Of a stretch of 64,000 nucleotides of DNA, positions 27,752 through 36,700 are shown one piece after another (the stretch's first letter is position 1; the number at the start of each line of letters is the position of its first letter). A program made the position numbers and the translations under genes. Below the pieces are notes generated by a model that saw nothing but the letters and a program-made list of their open reading frames with translations, was not told the DNA's origin and ran no database searches. This stretch comes from Acidobacteriota bacterium (GTDB lineage: Bacteria > Acidobacteriota > Terriglobia > UBA7540): contig JAKCCV010000010.1 of the NCBI GenBank assembly GCA_021838785.1, positions 61,764-125,763 of the forward strand. The letters run 5' to 3'.

Positions 27752-28705
27752 ATGCCGCGACAAAGAGATCACGCGCTCAAAATTTTCACCGGCAACGCGC
27801 ATCCGGCACTGGCGCAGGAGATTTGCGCCCGCCTGCGAGTTCGCATGGGACAAATGCGGGTGGACCGCTTTCCGGACGGGGAAGTGCGTCTGCAAATTCA
27901 GGAAAATGTTCGCGGAGCCGATGTTTTTGTCATTCAGCCGACGTGCCGTCCGGTCAATGAAAATTTGGTGGAGCTTTTGATTATACTGGACGCGCTGCGG
28001 CGGGCTTCGGCTTATCGAATCACGGCGGTCATGCCGTACTACGGCTATGCTCGCCAGGACAGAAAGGATCGTCCTCGCGTGCCCATCTCGGCCAAGCTGG
28101 TGGCCGACCTGCTCACGTCCGCCGGTGCCGATCGCGTCTTGGCGCTCGATCTGCATGTCGGCCAGATTCAGGGGTATTTTGATATTCCGGTAGATCATCT
28201 GTACGCCACGCCCGTGACGGTCGCCTATTTTCGCAAGCTGCGCCTGAAGGATCTGGTGGTGGTTTCCCCGGATCCGGGCGGCGTGGAACGCGCCCGCGCT
28301 TTTGCCAAGCGATTGCGGGTGCCGCTGGCGATTATTGACAAGCGCCGCGAGGATGCTCACGTGGTGGAAGTGTTCAACGTCATCGGTGAGGTGGCGGGCA
28401 AGGTCTGCCTGATTGTGGACGATCTGATTGACACGGGCGGCACGCTCGCCAAAGGTTCCGTGGCCCTGATGGATAAGGGGGCGAAAAAGGTTTTTGCGTG
28501 CTGCACGCACGGTGTTTTTGCCGGTGACGCAGTTCGCAACTTAAGTAACGCCCCCATCGAGCAGGTGGTGGCGACCAATTCGATTCCGCTGACCCCCGAG
28601 GCCCAAAACTGCCAGCGCATCAAAGTGCTGAGCGTCGCCGGGCTGCTCGCCGACGCCATCCGCTCCATCTATGAGGAGACTTCGGTGAGCAAGCTGTTCA
28701 TCTGA
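27752..28705 (+). CDS. prs: Ribose-phosphate pyrophosphokinase (PRPP synthetase)
   Basis: Makes phosphoribosyl pyrophosphate from ribose 5-phosphate and ATP, feeding nucleotide, histidine and tryptophan synthesis. The 317-residue class I enzyme shows FTGNAHPALAQEI, the flexible-loop YYGYARQDRKDRPRVPISAK, the metal-binding LALDLHVGQIQGYFDIPVDH, and the PRPP-binding VDDLIDTGGTL. The start at 27752 was chosen because upstream in-frame starts fall within the tRNA gene. Its SD is poor (AAGG abuts the ATG). It is followed 66 nt later by rplY. Confidence 0.97.
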   Translation: MPRQRDHALKIFTGNAHPALAQEICARLRVRMGQMRVDRFPDGEVRLQIQENVRGADVFVIQPTCRPVNENLVELLIILDALRRASAYRITAVMPYYGYARQDRKDRPRVPISAKLVADLLTSAGADRVLALDLHVGQIQGYFDIPVDHLYATPVTVAYFRKLRLKDLVVVSPDPGGVERARAFAKRLRVPLAIIDKRREDAHVVEVFNVIGEVAGKVCLIVDDLIDTGGTLAKGSVALMDKGAKKVFACCTHGVFAGDAVRNLSNAPIEQVVATNSIPLTPEAQNCQRIKVLSVAGLLADAIRSIYEETSVSKLFI

Positions 28706-28771
28706 GCCGGTTTCCGTTGGGGAAAGGGCGGGGGGCGGTTCAGATTCTCTCCGCCGAGGAGCAAGAGCGTT

Positions 28772-29488
28772 ATGAGCTTTACGATTCGTGCCGAGCTTCG
28801 CGAAAGGTTTGGGAAGAACGACAACCGACGGCTGCGCCGTTCGGGAAAGATTCCGGCCGTTGTCTATGGCGGGGGCGGGCCGGCGATTCCCGTCGCGCTC
28901 GATCCGAAGGCCATTCTTCGCATCCTTCATTCGGAGTCTGGACATAACGCCATCTTTACGCTGGAAGTGCAGGACAAGGCCCCGGCTCGCGTGATGTTGC
29001 GCGATTGGCAGTGGGAACCGGTGCGCGAGGAGTTGCTTCATGTGGATTTGGTTCGCATCGCCTTGGACACCAAGCTCAAGGTTCGCGTCCCGATTCATTT
29101 TACCGGCGAGCCTCAAGGGGTCAAAGTCCAGGGCGGCATCTTTGAGATTGTCCTCCGCGAAGTTGAAATCGAGTGCCTGCCCGAGGATATCCCGGACCAC
29201 GTCACGGTGGATGTCGCCGGCCTGATGCTGGGCAAAAGCCTGCGCGTCTCGGAGTTGCCGGTCAGCTCCCGCGTCAAGGTATTGAGTGAAGCCGAGCGCG
29301 TGGTGGCGCACGTCATCGCCCCGAGAGTGGAAGAGGAAAAGGCCACCACGGAAGTGACGGAAGCGGCGCCGGCTGAGCCCGAACTCATCCGCAAGCGCAA
29401 ACCCGAAGAGGAAGGAGCGGAAGCGGAAGGTGAAGGGGAGAAGGAGAACAAGCGCGACACCAAGAAAGAAGGCGGCAAGGAATCATAA
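28772..29488 (+). CDS. rplY: 50S ribosomal protein L25/general stress protein Ctc
   Basis: 5S-rRNA-binding protein of the long CTC type. The N-terminal L25 domain begins FTIRAELRERFGKNDNRRLR and continues SGKIPAVVYGGG. A C-terminal TL5-like beta domain follows (VRVPIHFTGEPQGVKVQGGI, ECLPEDIPDHVTVDVAGL). The 238-residue product ends in a charged low-complexity tail of about 50 residues rich in Glu, Ala and Lys (EEGAEAEGEGEKENKR). Position between prs and pth is the standard one. Confidence 0.96.
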   Translation: MSFTIRAELRERFGKNDNRRLRRSGKIPAVVYGGGGPAIPVALDPKAILRILHSESGHNAIFTLEVQDKAPARVMLRDWQWEPVREELLHVDLVRIALDTKLKVRVPIHFTGEPQGVKVQGGIFEIVLREVEIECLPEDIPDHVTVDVAGLMLGKSLRVSELPVSSRVKVLSEAERVVAHVIAPRVEEEKATTEVTEAAPAEPELIRKRKPEEEGAEAEGEGEKENKRDTKKEGGKES

Positions 29489-29551
29489 AAGCCGGGCAAG
29501 GAGGGTGAGCCTGGCGCCGCGCTGCGGATTTTCAGAAGCGGGTGGCTCGCT

Positions 29552-30133
29552 GTGAAGTTAATCGTGGGGTTGGGGAATCCCGGCTACGAGTATTACTTGA
29601 CGCCGCACAACATGGGCTTTATGGCATTGGATCGGCTGGCGGAAATCTGCGGCGTGGACATTTCCCGGCGGCAATCGCAAGCGTTGGTGGCGGAAACACA
29701 ACTGGAGGGAGAACCGGTTCTCTTGGCCAAGCCGCAGACGTTTGTGAATCTGAGCGGTCTCGCGGTGGCCCGCCTGCTGGAGGCGCGTCAATTAACACCG
29801 GACGATTTGATGGTTCTCTTGGACGACGTAAATCTTCCCCTGGGCACGCTTCGGATTCGCACTCAGGGCAGCGCCGGAGGGCACAACGGGTTGAAGTCGG
29901 TCATCGGAGCGGTCGGGTCGGATGGGTTTTTGCGCCTCCGCATGGGCGTCGCCCCGGATCGCCCCATCGAAGATTTGGTCTCCTACGTTTTGACGCCTTT
30001 CCCCGAGTCGCAACTTGAAACGGTCGCAGGACTGGTTGACCAAGCCGTGGAAGCTGTCCGGGCTATCTTGAAGGAAGGACCTCAAAGGGCCATGACGCGG
30101 TTCAACCGCCGGGTTCTTTCCCAGGAATCGTGA
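29552..30133 (+). CDS. pth: Peptidyl-tRNA hydrolase
   Basis: Cleaves peptidyl-tRNAs released prematurely from ribosomes. The 193-residue protein matches the Pth family: KLIVGLGNPGYEYYLTPHNM with the catalytic His in the HNMGF segment, KPQTFVNLSGLAV, LLDDVNLPLGTLRIR and SAGGHNGLKSVI. The start is a GTG at 29552 directly before the first strand, with no usable alternative. It is spaced 6 nt from rpsF, so the two are probably co-transcribed. Confidence 0.97.
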   Translation: MKLIVGLGNPGYEYYLTPHNMGFMALDRLAEICGVDISRRQSQALVAETQLEGEPVLLAKPQTFVNLSGLAVARLLEARQLTPDDLMVLLDDVNLPLGTLRIRTQGSAGGHNGLKSVIGAVGSDGFLRLRMGVAPDRPIEDLVSYVLTPFPESQLETVAGLVDQAVEAVRAILKEGPQRAMTRFNRRVLSQES

Positions 30134-30139
30134 GGTTTT

Positions 30140-30565
30140 ATGGCGAAATATGAGCTGATGGTGATCGTGCGGCCCGATGTGGCCGAGGAAGAAGTGGATC
30201 AATGGGTGGTCCAGACGGAGGGCGTCGTGACGGGCGCGGGCGGCAAAGTCGAGAAGGTCGAAAAGATGGGACGCCGACGCCTCGCCTATCGCGTTCACAA
30301 ACATCGCGAGGGCTTCTACGTCCTGTTCGCTTTTGAGGGGAACGGCGCGACGGTCCGCGAACTCGAACGGCGCCTGAAGGTGACGGACACGGTCATCAAA
30401 TACATGACCCTCCGCATGGACGAGGAGCTTCAGCGCGGCGCCAAGTTCAAGGCTCGCCTGGCTCGGCAGGAGGCGCGGCGGCCGAAAGCCAAAGGCGCGG
30501 CCGCGGCTTCTTCGGAGCCAGACGCGGAACCTCCCGCTCAAGAGGTCCAACCAAGGAGTGAATAA
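30140..30565 (+). CDS. rpsF: 30S ribosomal protein S6
   Basis: Binds S18 and 16S rRNA in the 30S platform. The N-terminal 95 residues are the S6 ferredoxin-like fold (YELMVIVRPDVAEEEVDQWV, GRRRLAYRVHKHREGFYVLF, LERRLKVTDTVIKYMTLRMD). The remaining 40 residues form an Ala/Glu/Pro-rich tail longer than in E. coli. It lies between pth and rpsR with gaps of 6 and 3 nt. Confidence 0.97.
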   Translation: MAKYELMVIVRPDVAEEEVDQWVVQTEGVVTGAGGKVEKVEKMGRRRLAYRVHKHREGFYVLFAFEGNGATVRELERRLKVTDTVIKYMTLRMDEELQRGAKFKARLARQEARRPKAKGAAAASSEPDAEPPAQEVQPRSE

Positions 30566-30568
30566 CTT

Positions 30569-30868
30569 ATGGAAACTCAACGAACTGCTGCGGAAGGTTC
30601 AGAGCGGCGCCCGCGACGCGACAATAATCCTTCGACCGGCGGGCGCCGCCAGTTCTTCCGCCGACGCAAGGTGTGCAAATTCTGCGAGCAGAAAATCGGC
30701 GTCATTGATTACAAGGATGCGAAGCTGCTCGGAGAATTCATTTCGGAGCGAGGCAAGATTTTGCCGCGCCGCCTGACGGGAACCTGCGCACGGCATCAGC
30801 ACGTGCTCACGACGGCCATTAAACGGGCGCGGAACATCGCGTTGTTGCCGTTTGCGACGCAGCTCTAG
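30569..30868 (+). CDS. rpsR: 30S ribosomal protein S18
   Basis: A 99-residue S18 with an N-terminal basic, disordered extension ([19 protein letters not shown]) and the conserved core beginning [20 protein letters not shown] and continuing [20 protein letters not shown]. The CxxC in KVCKFC and the Cys in GTCARHQ suggest the zinc-binding type of S18. It starts 3 nt after rpsF. Confidence 0.97.
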   Translation: METQRTAAEGSERRPRRDNNPSTGGRRQFFRRRKVCKFCEQKIGVIDYKDAKLLGEFISERGKILPRRLTGTCARHQHVLTTAIKRARNIALLPFATQL

Positions 30869-30895
30869 CGGACGCAGCCGTTGCCCGAGGGTGCC

Positions 30896-30920
30896 GGATC
30901 CTCCAACACCGAGAGGATCC
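30896..30920 (+). other. Hairpin between rpsR and rplI
   Basis: An 8-bp perfect stem (30896-30903 with 30913-30920) with a 9-nt loop lies in the 130-nt gap between rpsR and rplI. No T-run follows, so it is not a canonical terminator. It could adjust the rplI message level or be a protein-binding leader; function is unknown. Confidence 0.4.
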
Positions 30921-30998
30921 CGCCCTATCAACCAGTCCGACGATAGATGGGAGGCCCGGGGCGCGGCGCCGGCTACCGATGTCAAGGAGAGTGGAGCG

Positions 30999-31511
30999 AT
31001 GGAAGTCATTTTGCTCGAGAATATAGACAAGCTCGGCTCGCGCGGCCAAATCGTCCGTGTCGCTGACGGCTACGGCCGCAATTACCTTCTTCCTCAAAAG
31101 CTGGCAGTCGCTGCCACGCCGCAAAACCGCAAGTGGGTCGAACAACAGCGCGTGCGGTTCCTCAAACTTGAGGCCAAAGAAAAGAGCGCGGCGGAGGAGC
31201 TTGCCAAGCTCATGCAGGATGTAGAAATCGTGGTGACGCGACGCGCCGGCGAGAAAGGCCAGCTCTTTGGCTCCGTCACCTCCATGGATATTGTCGCCGG
31301 CTTGGAAGCTCGTGGCTTCAATATTGACCGCCGCAAAATCCAGCTTGACGCTCCCCTGAAGGTCTTGGGCGAATATAACGTGCCTGTCAGGTTGCACCGG
31401 GAAGTGACCGTCAGCGTGAAGGTCAAGGTTGAGGGCGAAATCGAGACCGCAGCCGCCCCGGGCAGTCCCGCCCCCACGGTCGAGCCGACCGAGCCCAAAC
31501 CCTCCGAGTGA
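30999..31511 (+). CDS. rplI: 50S ribosomal protein L9
   Basis: Primary 23S rRNA-binding protein. The start at 30999 (AAGGAG upstream) gives MEVILLENIDKLGSRGQIV with the L9 signature continuing GYGRNYLLPQKLAVAATPQN, then the connecting helix and the C-terminal domain (GQLFGSVTSMDIVAGLEARG). The 170-residue length is slightly above the usual 150 because of a Pro/Ala/Glu tail. The open frame extends upstream to 30852 but that part has no protein support. In many genomes dnaB follows; here a TPR gene does. Confidence 0.97.
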   Translation: MEVILLENIDKLGSRGQIVRVADGYGRNYLLPQKLAVAATPQNRKWVEQQRVRFLKLEAKEKSAAEELAKLMQDVEIVVTRRAGEKGQLFGSVTSMDIVAGLEARGFNIDRRKIQLDAPLKVLGEYNVPVRLHREVTVSVKVKVEGEIETAAAPGSPAPTVEPTEPKPSE

Positions 31512-31608
31512 ACGGCCCCGCCAAGACCGTGAGCGCCGCGCACGCCTTCGGTCAACAACCCCGACATTCGATCGGCAGGTAGATTATGATGGTGCGGGGC
31601 GCGACGTG

Positions 31609-32826
31609 GTGAAGAGTTTGCCAGGGTGGTCGAATGAGGGTGGGGCGCTTCGGCCGTGGACGATTCCGCTTGCCTTCATAGCCGCGCTGGCGATGCCGGG
31701 GATCAGCCGGGCATCCTGCCGTGCGGCCCGCGCGCTCTTGTCGCAAGGGCATTCCCACGAGGCCCTGCAAAGCTATGAGGCTTGCGTCGCTCGTTCTCCT
31801 CGCGCATCGGACCTGTTGGTCCTTGGAAGCCTTTACCTGCGCCAGGGGAACGACGGCAAAGCCATTCATGCTTACCGCGAGGCCATTGCGCTCAATCCTC
31901 ACGATGCCAGAGCCTACCTTGATCTCGGCGTTGCCCTCATCAAGGCGCAGCGATACGCCGAGGCGGTTTCCGAGCTTGGCCGTGCCATTCTGGTGCAGCC
32001 TCACTCCAGTCGAGAGCATCAGTTGCTGGCTATGTGTCTGTTTCACCTCAAAGAGTATGAGCTTGCCGCCAGCGAGGCCCAGGCAGCTCAAGCCCTATCG
32101 CCATCGGACGCCGCATCCAATTTCATTCTCGGGGCGAGCTATCTCAACCTGGGATTTTATCGTCGCGCCGTTCCACCCTTGAAGCAGGCGCTGGCGGCGA
32201 CCGGATCCGCCGAGATCCGCGTTGTACTCGGCGAGGCTTACCTCGGCCTGGGAGAAAGCCGCTTCGCCCTTCACCAATTTGCCATCGCGGAAAAACTCAA
32301 CCCGCAAATCCCGGGACTCAACTCATATATGGCCGGCGCTTACCAACATTTGGGCAAACCGAGGATGGCGCGCGCCTATTATCAGAGGGCCTTGACGCTC
32401 GATCCCAACGACTCTGCGGCGAATGCGTATTTCGCGCGTTGGAACCGTCTGCACGGGCACTACAATAGGGCGGCCCGGTATTTATCCCACGCCGAGCGCG
32501 TGGCGCCCAATGACCCTCGCGTGCTGCTGGAGGCGGCTCAAATGGCCCTCCACGATAGGAACGCCGTCGAGGCTGAGCGCCTGCTGAACAAAGCGCTCAA
32601 AGCGTCGCCGGAGGATATTGAAGCACGGGCTCTGCTCGCTCAACTGTATTACCGCAGAGGTCAGTTGGCGCTTGCTCAAAAGGAGCAAGCGATGGTTCAA
32701 GCCTTGCAACGAGCGCAAGAAAGGCGACTCACGTTCATAAAATCCACGTCTGTCAGTACGCCGCGCGGTAAAACCAGGAAAATTCGCACCAGAGCGCCGA
32801 GCGGTGGCGCGCCTCATTTGCCCTGA
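31609..32826 (+). CDS. Exported tetratricopeptide-repeat protein
   Basis: About 405 residues. It has an N-terminal signal-like segment (WTIPLAFIAALAMPGISRAS), then roughly ten TPR units (HEALQSYEACVARSPRASDL, KAIHAYREAIALNPHDARAY, MARAYYQRALTLDPNDSAAN), ending in a basic tail. The GTG at 31609 (or the adjacent GTG at 31606) is the most plausible start because it places a short basic stretch before the hydrophobic segment. The frame continues upstream into rplI but without support. It begins the accessory series TPR, YCF48-like, FG-GAP/ASPIC. Confidence 0.78.
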   Translation: MKSLPGWSNEGGALRPWTIPLAFIAALAMPGISRASCRAARALLSQGHSHEALQSYEACVARSPRASDLLVLGSLYLRQGNDGKAIHAYREAIALNPHDARAYLDLGVALIKAQRYAEAVSELGRAILVQPHSSREHQLLAMCLFHLKEYELAASEAQAAQALSPSDAASNFILGASYLNLGFYRRAVPPLKQALAATGSAEIRVVLGEAYLGLGESRFALHQFAIAEKLNPQIPGLNSYMAGAYQHLGKPRMARAYYQRALTLDPNDSAANAYFARWNRLHGHYNRAARYLSHAERVAPNDPRVLLEAAQMALHDRNAVEAERLLNKALKASPEDIEARALLAQLYYRRGQLALAQKEQAMVQALQRAQERRLTFIKSTSVSTPRGKTRKIRTRAPSGGAPHLP

Positions 32827-32922
32827 AAGCAGCCCTGACAACTCATTGAATCTCCCGCTGAAATCGGCTATATGTCCAGAAGGCGAACAGAAGGGTGGGA
32901 TGGAGCGCGATTCGAGGCAGGG

Positions 32923-33669
32923 ATGGAAATCGAAACGCGGCAAATTCGAGTTTGGCTCTGGACCGGCGTTCGGACGGTGGCAGCGTTTCTCTTGAGCTGT
33001 CACCTGGGGGCCCAGACGGTTGTCTCGCGGAAAGATCATCCGAAAACGCAGGCTGCCTCGTCGCCGGCTCAAGCTTCTTCCGGTCCGAGCTCGAAGGCAC
33101 GTGCAGGCGAATCCCGGCAGGGCCGTCTTAAGCAGCGAAAGAGCCGGCCATCGGGGGAGGCGCTTCAGCTAACCCCTGCCGGAAACCTTCGCGCCGCGCC
33201 GATTAACGCGGGCGTTCAGGGAGGCTACTCAAGCGGCATGGAGTCATCACAACCCGCTCCCGCTAACCCTGCGCTCGAAGAACAAGTCATGCAACACCTG
33301 CTACTCGGCCCAGGCCGCTGGCGGGTGGGGCGGCGCGGATTGATCGAGCGGCTCGGCGCCGACGGCCGTTGGACCATTGTGCCCAGCGGCGCCAAGGCCG
33401 ACCTTCATGCGATTAGCTTTTTCAACTCACGGGTGGGCTGGGCCGTGGGCGCGCAGGGGACCGTGCTACGGACGGAGGACGGAGGCCGCCAGTGGCAGAT
33501 CGTGCCATTTCCCGCCCGTAAGGACTTGATGCGTGTTCGCGCCGACGGCCCGCAGTCCGTCGAAGTGACAACTCGTGACGGGAGCGTGCTCGTCACTTTC
33601 GATGGAGGCAAATCGTGGACGCACGCTCCGGCGCACGCTCCGTCCGATGCCCATCGCGTGCGCCAATAG
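32923..33669 (+). CDS. YCF48/BNR-like exported protein
   Basis: A 248-residue product starting MEIETRQIRVWLWTGVRTVA, which forms a signal peptide or anchor with the following hydrophobic residues. About 100 residues of low-complexity Ser/Ala/Pro linker follow. The C-terminal 110 residues contain YCF48/BNR repeats: AISFFNSRVGWAVGAQGTVL, RTEDGGRQWQIVPF and VTFDGGKSWTHAPAH. In other bacteria such a domain with an anti-sigma or anchor region is common, but its role is unknown. An earlier ATG at 32872 is possible; 32923 is preferred for the signal. It lies 97 nt before the giant FG-GAP gene. Confidence 0.75.
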   Translation: MEIETRQIRVWLWTGVRTVAAFLLSCHLGAQTVVSRKDHPKTQAASSPAQASSGPSSKARAGESRQGRLKQRKSRPSGEALQLTPAGNLRAAPINAGVQGGYSSGMESSQPAPANPALEEQVMQHLLLGPGRWRVGRRGLIERLGADGRWTIVPSGAKADLHAISFFNSRVGWAVGAQGTVLRTEDGGRQWQIVPFPARKDLMRVRADGPQSVEVTTRDGSVLVTFDGGKSWTHAPAHAPSDAHRVRQ

Positions 33670-33766
33670 CAACCTGAGCTCGGCCGCCGGAATGTTGAAA
33701 GGGCAGGGGGTGGGCATAGCGACCGCCGGACCGCACGGCGCGCGCGTGAGAAGCTAACGATTCGGG

Positions 33767-36700
33767 TTGCCTTGCCCCGCAGCCAGGAGGTTTTCGGATG
33801 GCTGTTTCCCTGCCCATCAGCGCCCTAGGAGAGAAGGACTGAAAAAGCAAGCACGACCGCCCTCGGCTTATTCTGCGTCGCGGCGCGAGTTTTTTAACCG
33901 CATGGCCGCGAGTGCAATGCTGGTTTTGCCAACCTCGCTTCGGGCGAGTGGCATTCGGCGTCACTCCTCGCCGGAGGGAAGGACTTTAGGGGACCCGTCA
34001 GGTTGCCGCGTAACTCCGCAGTTCCGCCAGCCAAGCCCGCTCGCGCCCGTGCTGAGTCAAGTTCGGCCTGGGCGCGACGGCTTTATCACCGAACTTTACG
34101 CCACTGAAATTGAAGTCATCCTGGGCCGCTGGTCATCCTCGCTCTGTCAGTCGCAGCCCAACCCGGACGCGCTCGCGCCCGATTTTGCGAATCCCATGGC
34201 CGTGTTTTGGCCGGTCGCGTCTCGGCAATCCTCCTTGCGCCGCGACCTCGAGCTCGAAATTTTTGAAAGAAGCTTTCAGCCGGCACGCCTTGCTCGGCCA
34301 GAGGTTTTTCTGCGCGCTTGGAAGGACGACCTCGCCACGCTCGGACAGTTGCTCGTTGCTGAGTTCATGTTAGAAGGAATTCAAGTGACGGAGGCCAACC
34401 CGCTCCGCGTGGAGACACACGTGCTGTATGCCTTGGTGGGCTCTAAGGAAGGAGGGCGCGAACAACGGCTCGGAAGATGGACGTTCCGCTGGAGAAAATT
34501 TCCAGTGACCGGCTGGAAGGTTGAGCGCTGGACGGCAGGCTCGGAAACCGTCAGTCGTTCACCCCGTCCCCTTTTCCGCGACATTACCCTGGAGGCCTTT
34601 GGAGGGAATGCGTCATTCCGACAACAGATGCTTCCCGGAACCGACTTTTGGCGCTCGCGGTTGGATGCCGCGTGCGGTATTGACGTTTATGGAAACAACG
34701 GACTGGCCGTCGGCGATTTTGACGGCGATGGCTACGATGATCTCTACGTATGCGAGCCGGCGGGGCTTCCCAATCGCCTCTACCGCAATCGCGGCGATGG
34801 GACCTTCGAGGATGTCACCGATCAAGCCGGTGTCGGCGTTCTCGACAATACCGCCTGCGCCTTGTTTGCCGACTTTCTTAACCGTGGTCGTCAGGACCTT
34901 CTGGTGGTGCGGGCGGGTGGGCCGTTGCTCTTTCTGAATCAGGGCGACGGACGATTTGAGTTAAAGGCGGATGCCTTCAAATTCGCCCGGGCGCCCCAAG
35001 GAACGTTCACGGGCGCAGCCGCAGCCGATTATGAGCGCGATGGGCGCCTGGACCTCTATTGTTGTATTTACAACTATTATCTCGGTCTCAGCCAATACAA
35101 CTATCCGGTGCCTTACTATGACGCCGAAAACGGCCCGCCCAACTTTCTCTTTCACAACGAAGGGGACGGAACCTTCGCCGACTGGACCGCAGCCGCGGGC
35201 CTCAACCAAAACAACCACCGCTACAGTTTTACGTGCGGTTGGTGTGATGAGGACAACGATGGCTGGCCCGACCTTTACGTGGTCAATGATTTCGGGCGCA
35301 AGAATCTTTACCACAACAACGGCAATGGAACGTTTTCCGATGTGGCTCAGGCGGCAGGCGTGGAGGATTACGGAGCCGGCATGAGCGTCTGCTGGATGGA
35401 TTTTGACAACGATGGTCGGATGGACCTCTACGTCGCGGATATGTGGACGGCAGCCGGGCGGCGCGTCACCGCGCAAGATGTCTTTCAGCCTCGGGCAACG
35501 CCCCGGGTGAGAGCTTTTTTTCGCAAGCACGCTTCGGGCAATTCCCTTTTTCGCAACCTGGGGAACCATCATTTTGCCGATGTCACCGCCTCAGCGGGCG
35601 TGGGCATAGGCCGCTGGGCGTGGTGCTCGGATTCCTGGGACTTCGATCAGGACGGTTATCCCGATCTGTACGTCGTCAACGGCTTCATTTCAGGTCCGCA
35701 CAAGCAGGAACTCGCCAGCTTCTTCTGGCGCCAAGTAGTTGCGCAATCGCCCCTCAACGCTTTGCCCTCGCCGGGTTATGAAAAAGGTTGGAACGCCATT
35801 AACGAGTTGATTCGTTCCGACGGCACCTGGGACGGCTATCAACGCAATGTTTTCTATGTCAACAACCGGCGCGGAGGCTTTATGGATGTTTCGGGGGTGG
35901 TGGGGCTCGATTTTATTCAGGATTGCCGCTCCTTCGCGTTGGCCGACTTTGATCACGATGGCCGGCTCGAGGTTGTCCTCAAGAGCCGCAATTCGCCGCG
36001 GCTCAGAATGCTCCGTAACAGTATGCAACACCCCGGAGCGGCATTGGCGATTTCCCTTCGGGGCCGGAAGAGCAACCGAGACGCCATTGGAGCTACCGTT
36101 AGCATCGAGAGCCCGCAGGGTGTCCAATCGAGAGTGCTTCAGGCAGGCGGCGGATTTTTGACCCAACACACCAAGCAACTCTTCTTCGGCCTGGGAAACG
36201 CCCAAAAGGCTGTTCGCGCCACCGTTCGCTGGCCGAACGGGCAGGAACAAGCATTTGAGAACCTGCCCCTCAATTCGCGTGTTGAGATTGAGGAAGGGCA
36301 AGCCACCTTTCGGGTTGTTCCCTTCGGCACGGCTTCCCTCGGGCCCGGCTCGGTCTCGTTTCCTCTGCCCGTCAGGGACGATTCGGAACACAGTCAAACT
36401 TGGCTGATCGAGCCGCTTCAGGCTCCTGACTTCGCCTTGCCCGATCTCAACGGGAGGGTGCAAAAGCTCGAAAGTTTTCGCGGTCGCCCCCTACTGCTGA
36501 ATTTTGGGGCGCTCGATTGCTCGCAATCGAGGGAGCAACTGCGGCGTTTCGAGGCCGACCTGACGCGCTTTTCGGAGCAGGGTGTGGCGCTGCTTGCCAT
36601 CTTGGTCCCCGAGCCGTCGGAAGGCATGAAGATTCGCAGTCGCGCCAACCTTCGCTCAATGCGGTTTCCAATACTCCTCGGCAATGCGGACGTGGTGGCG

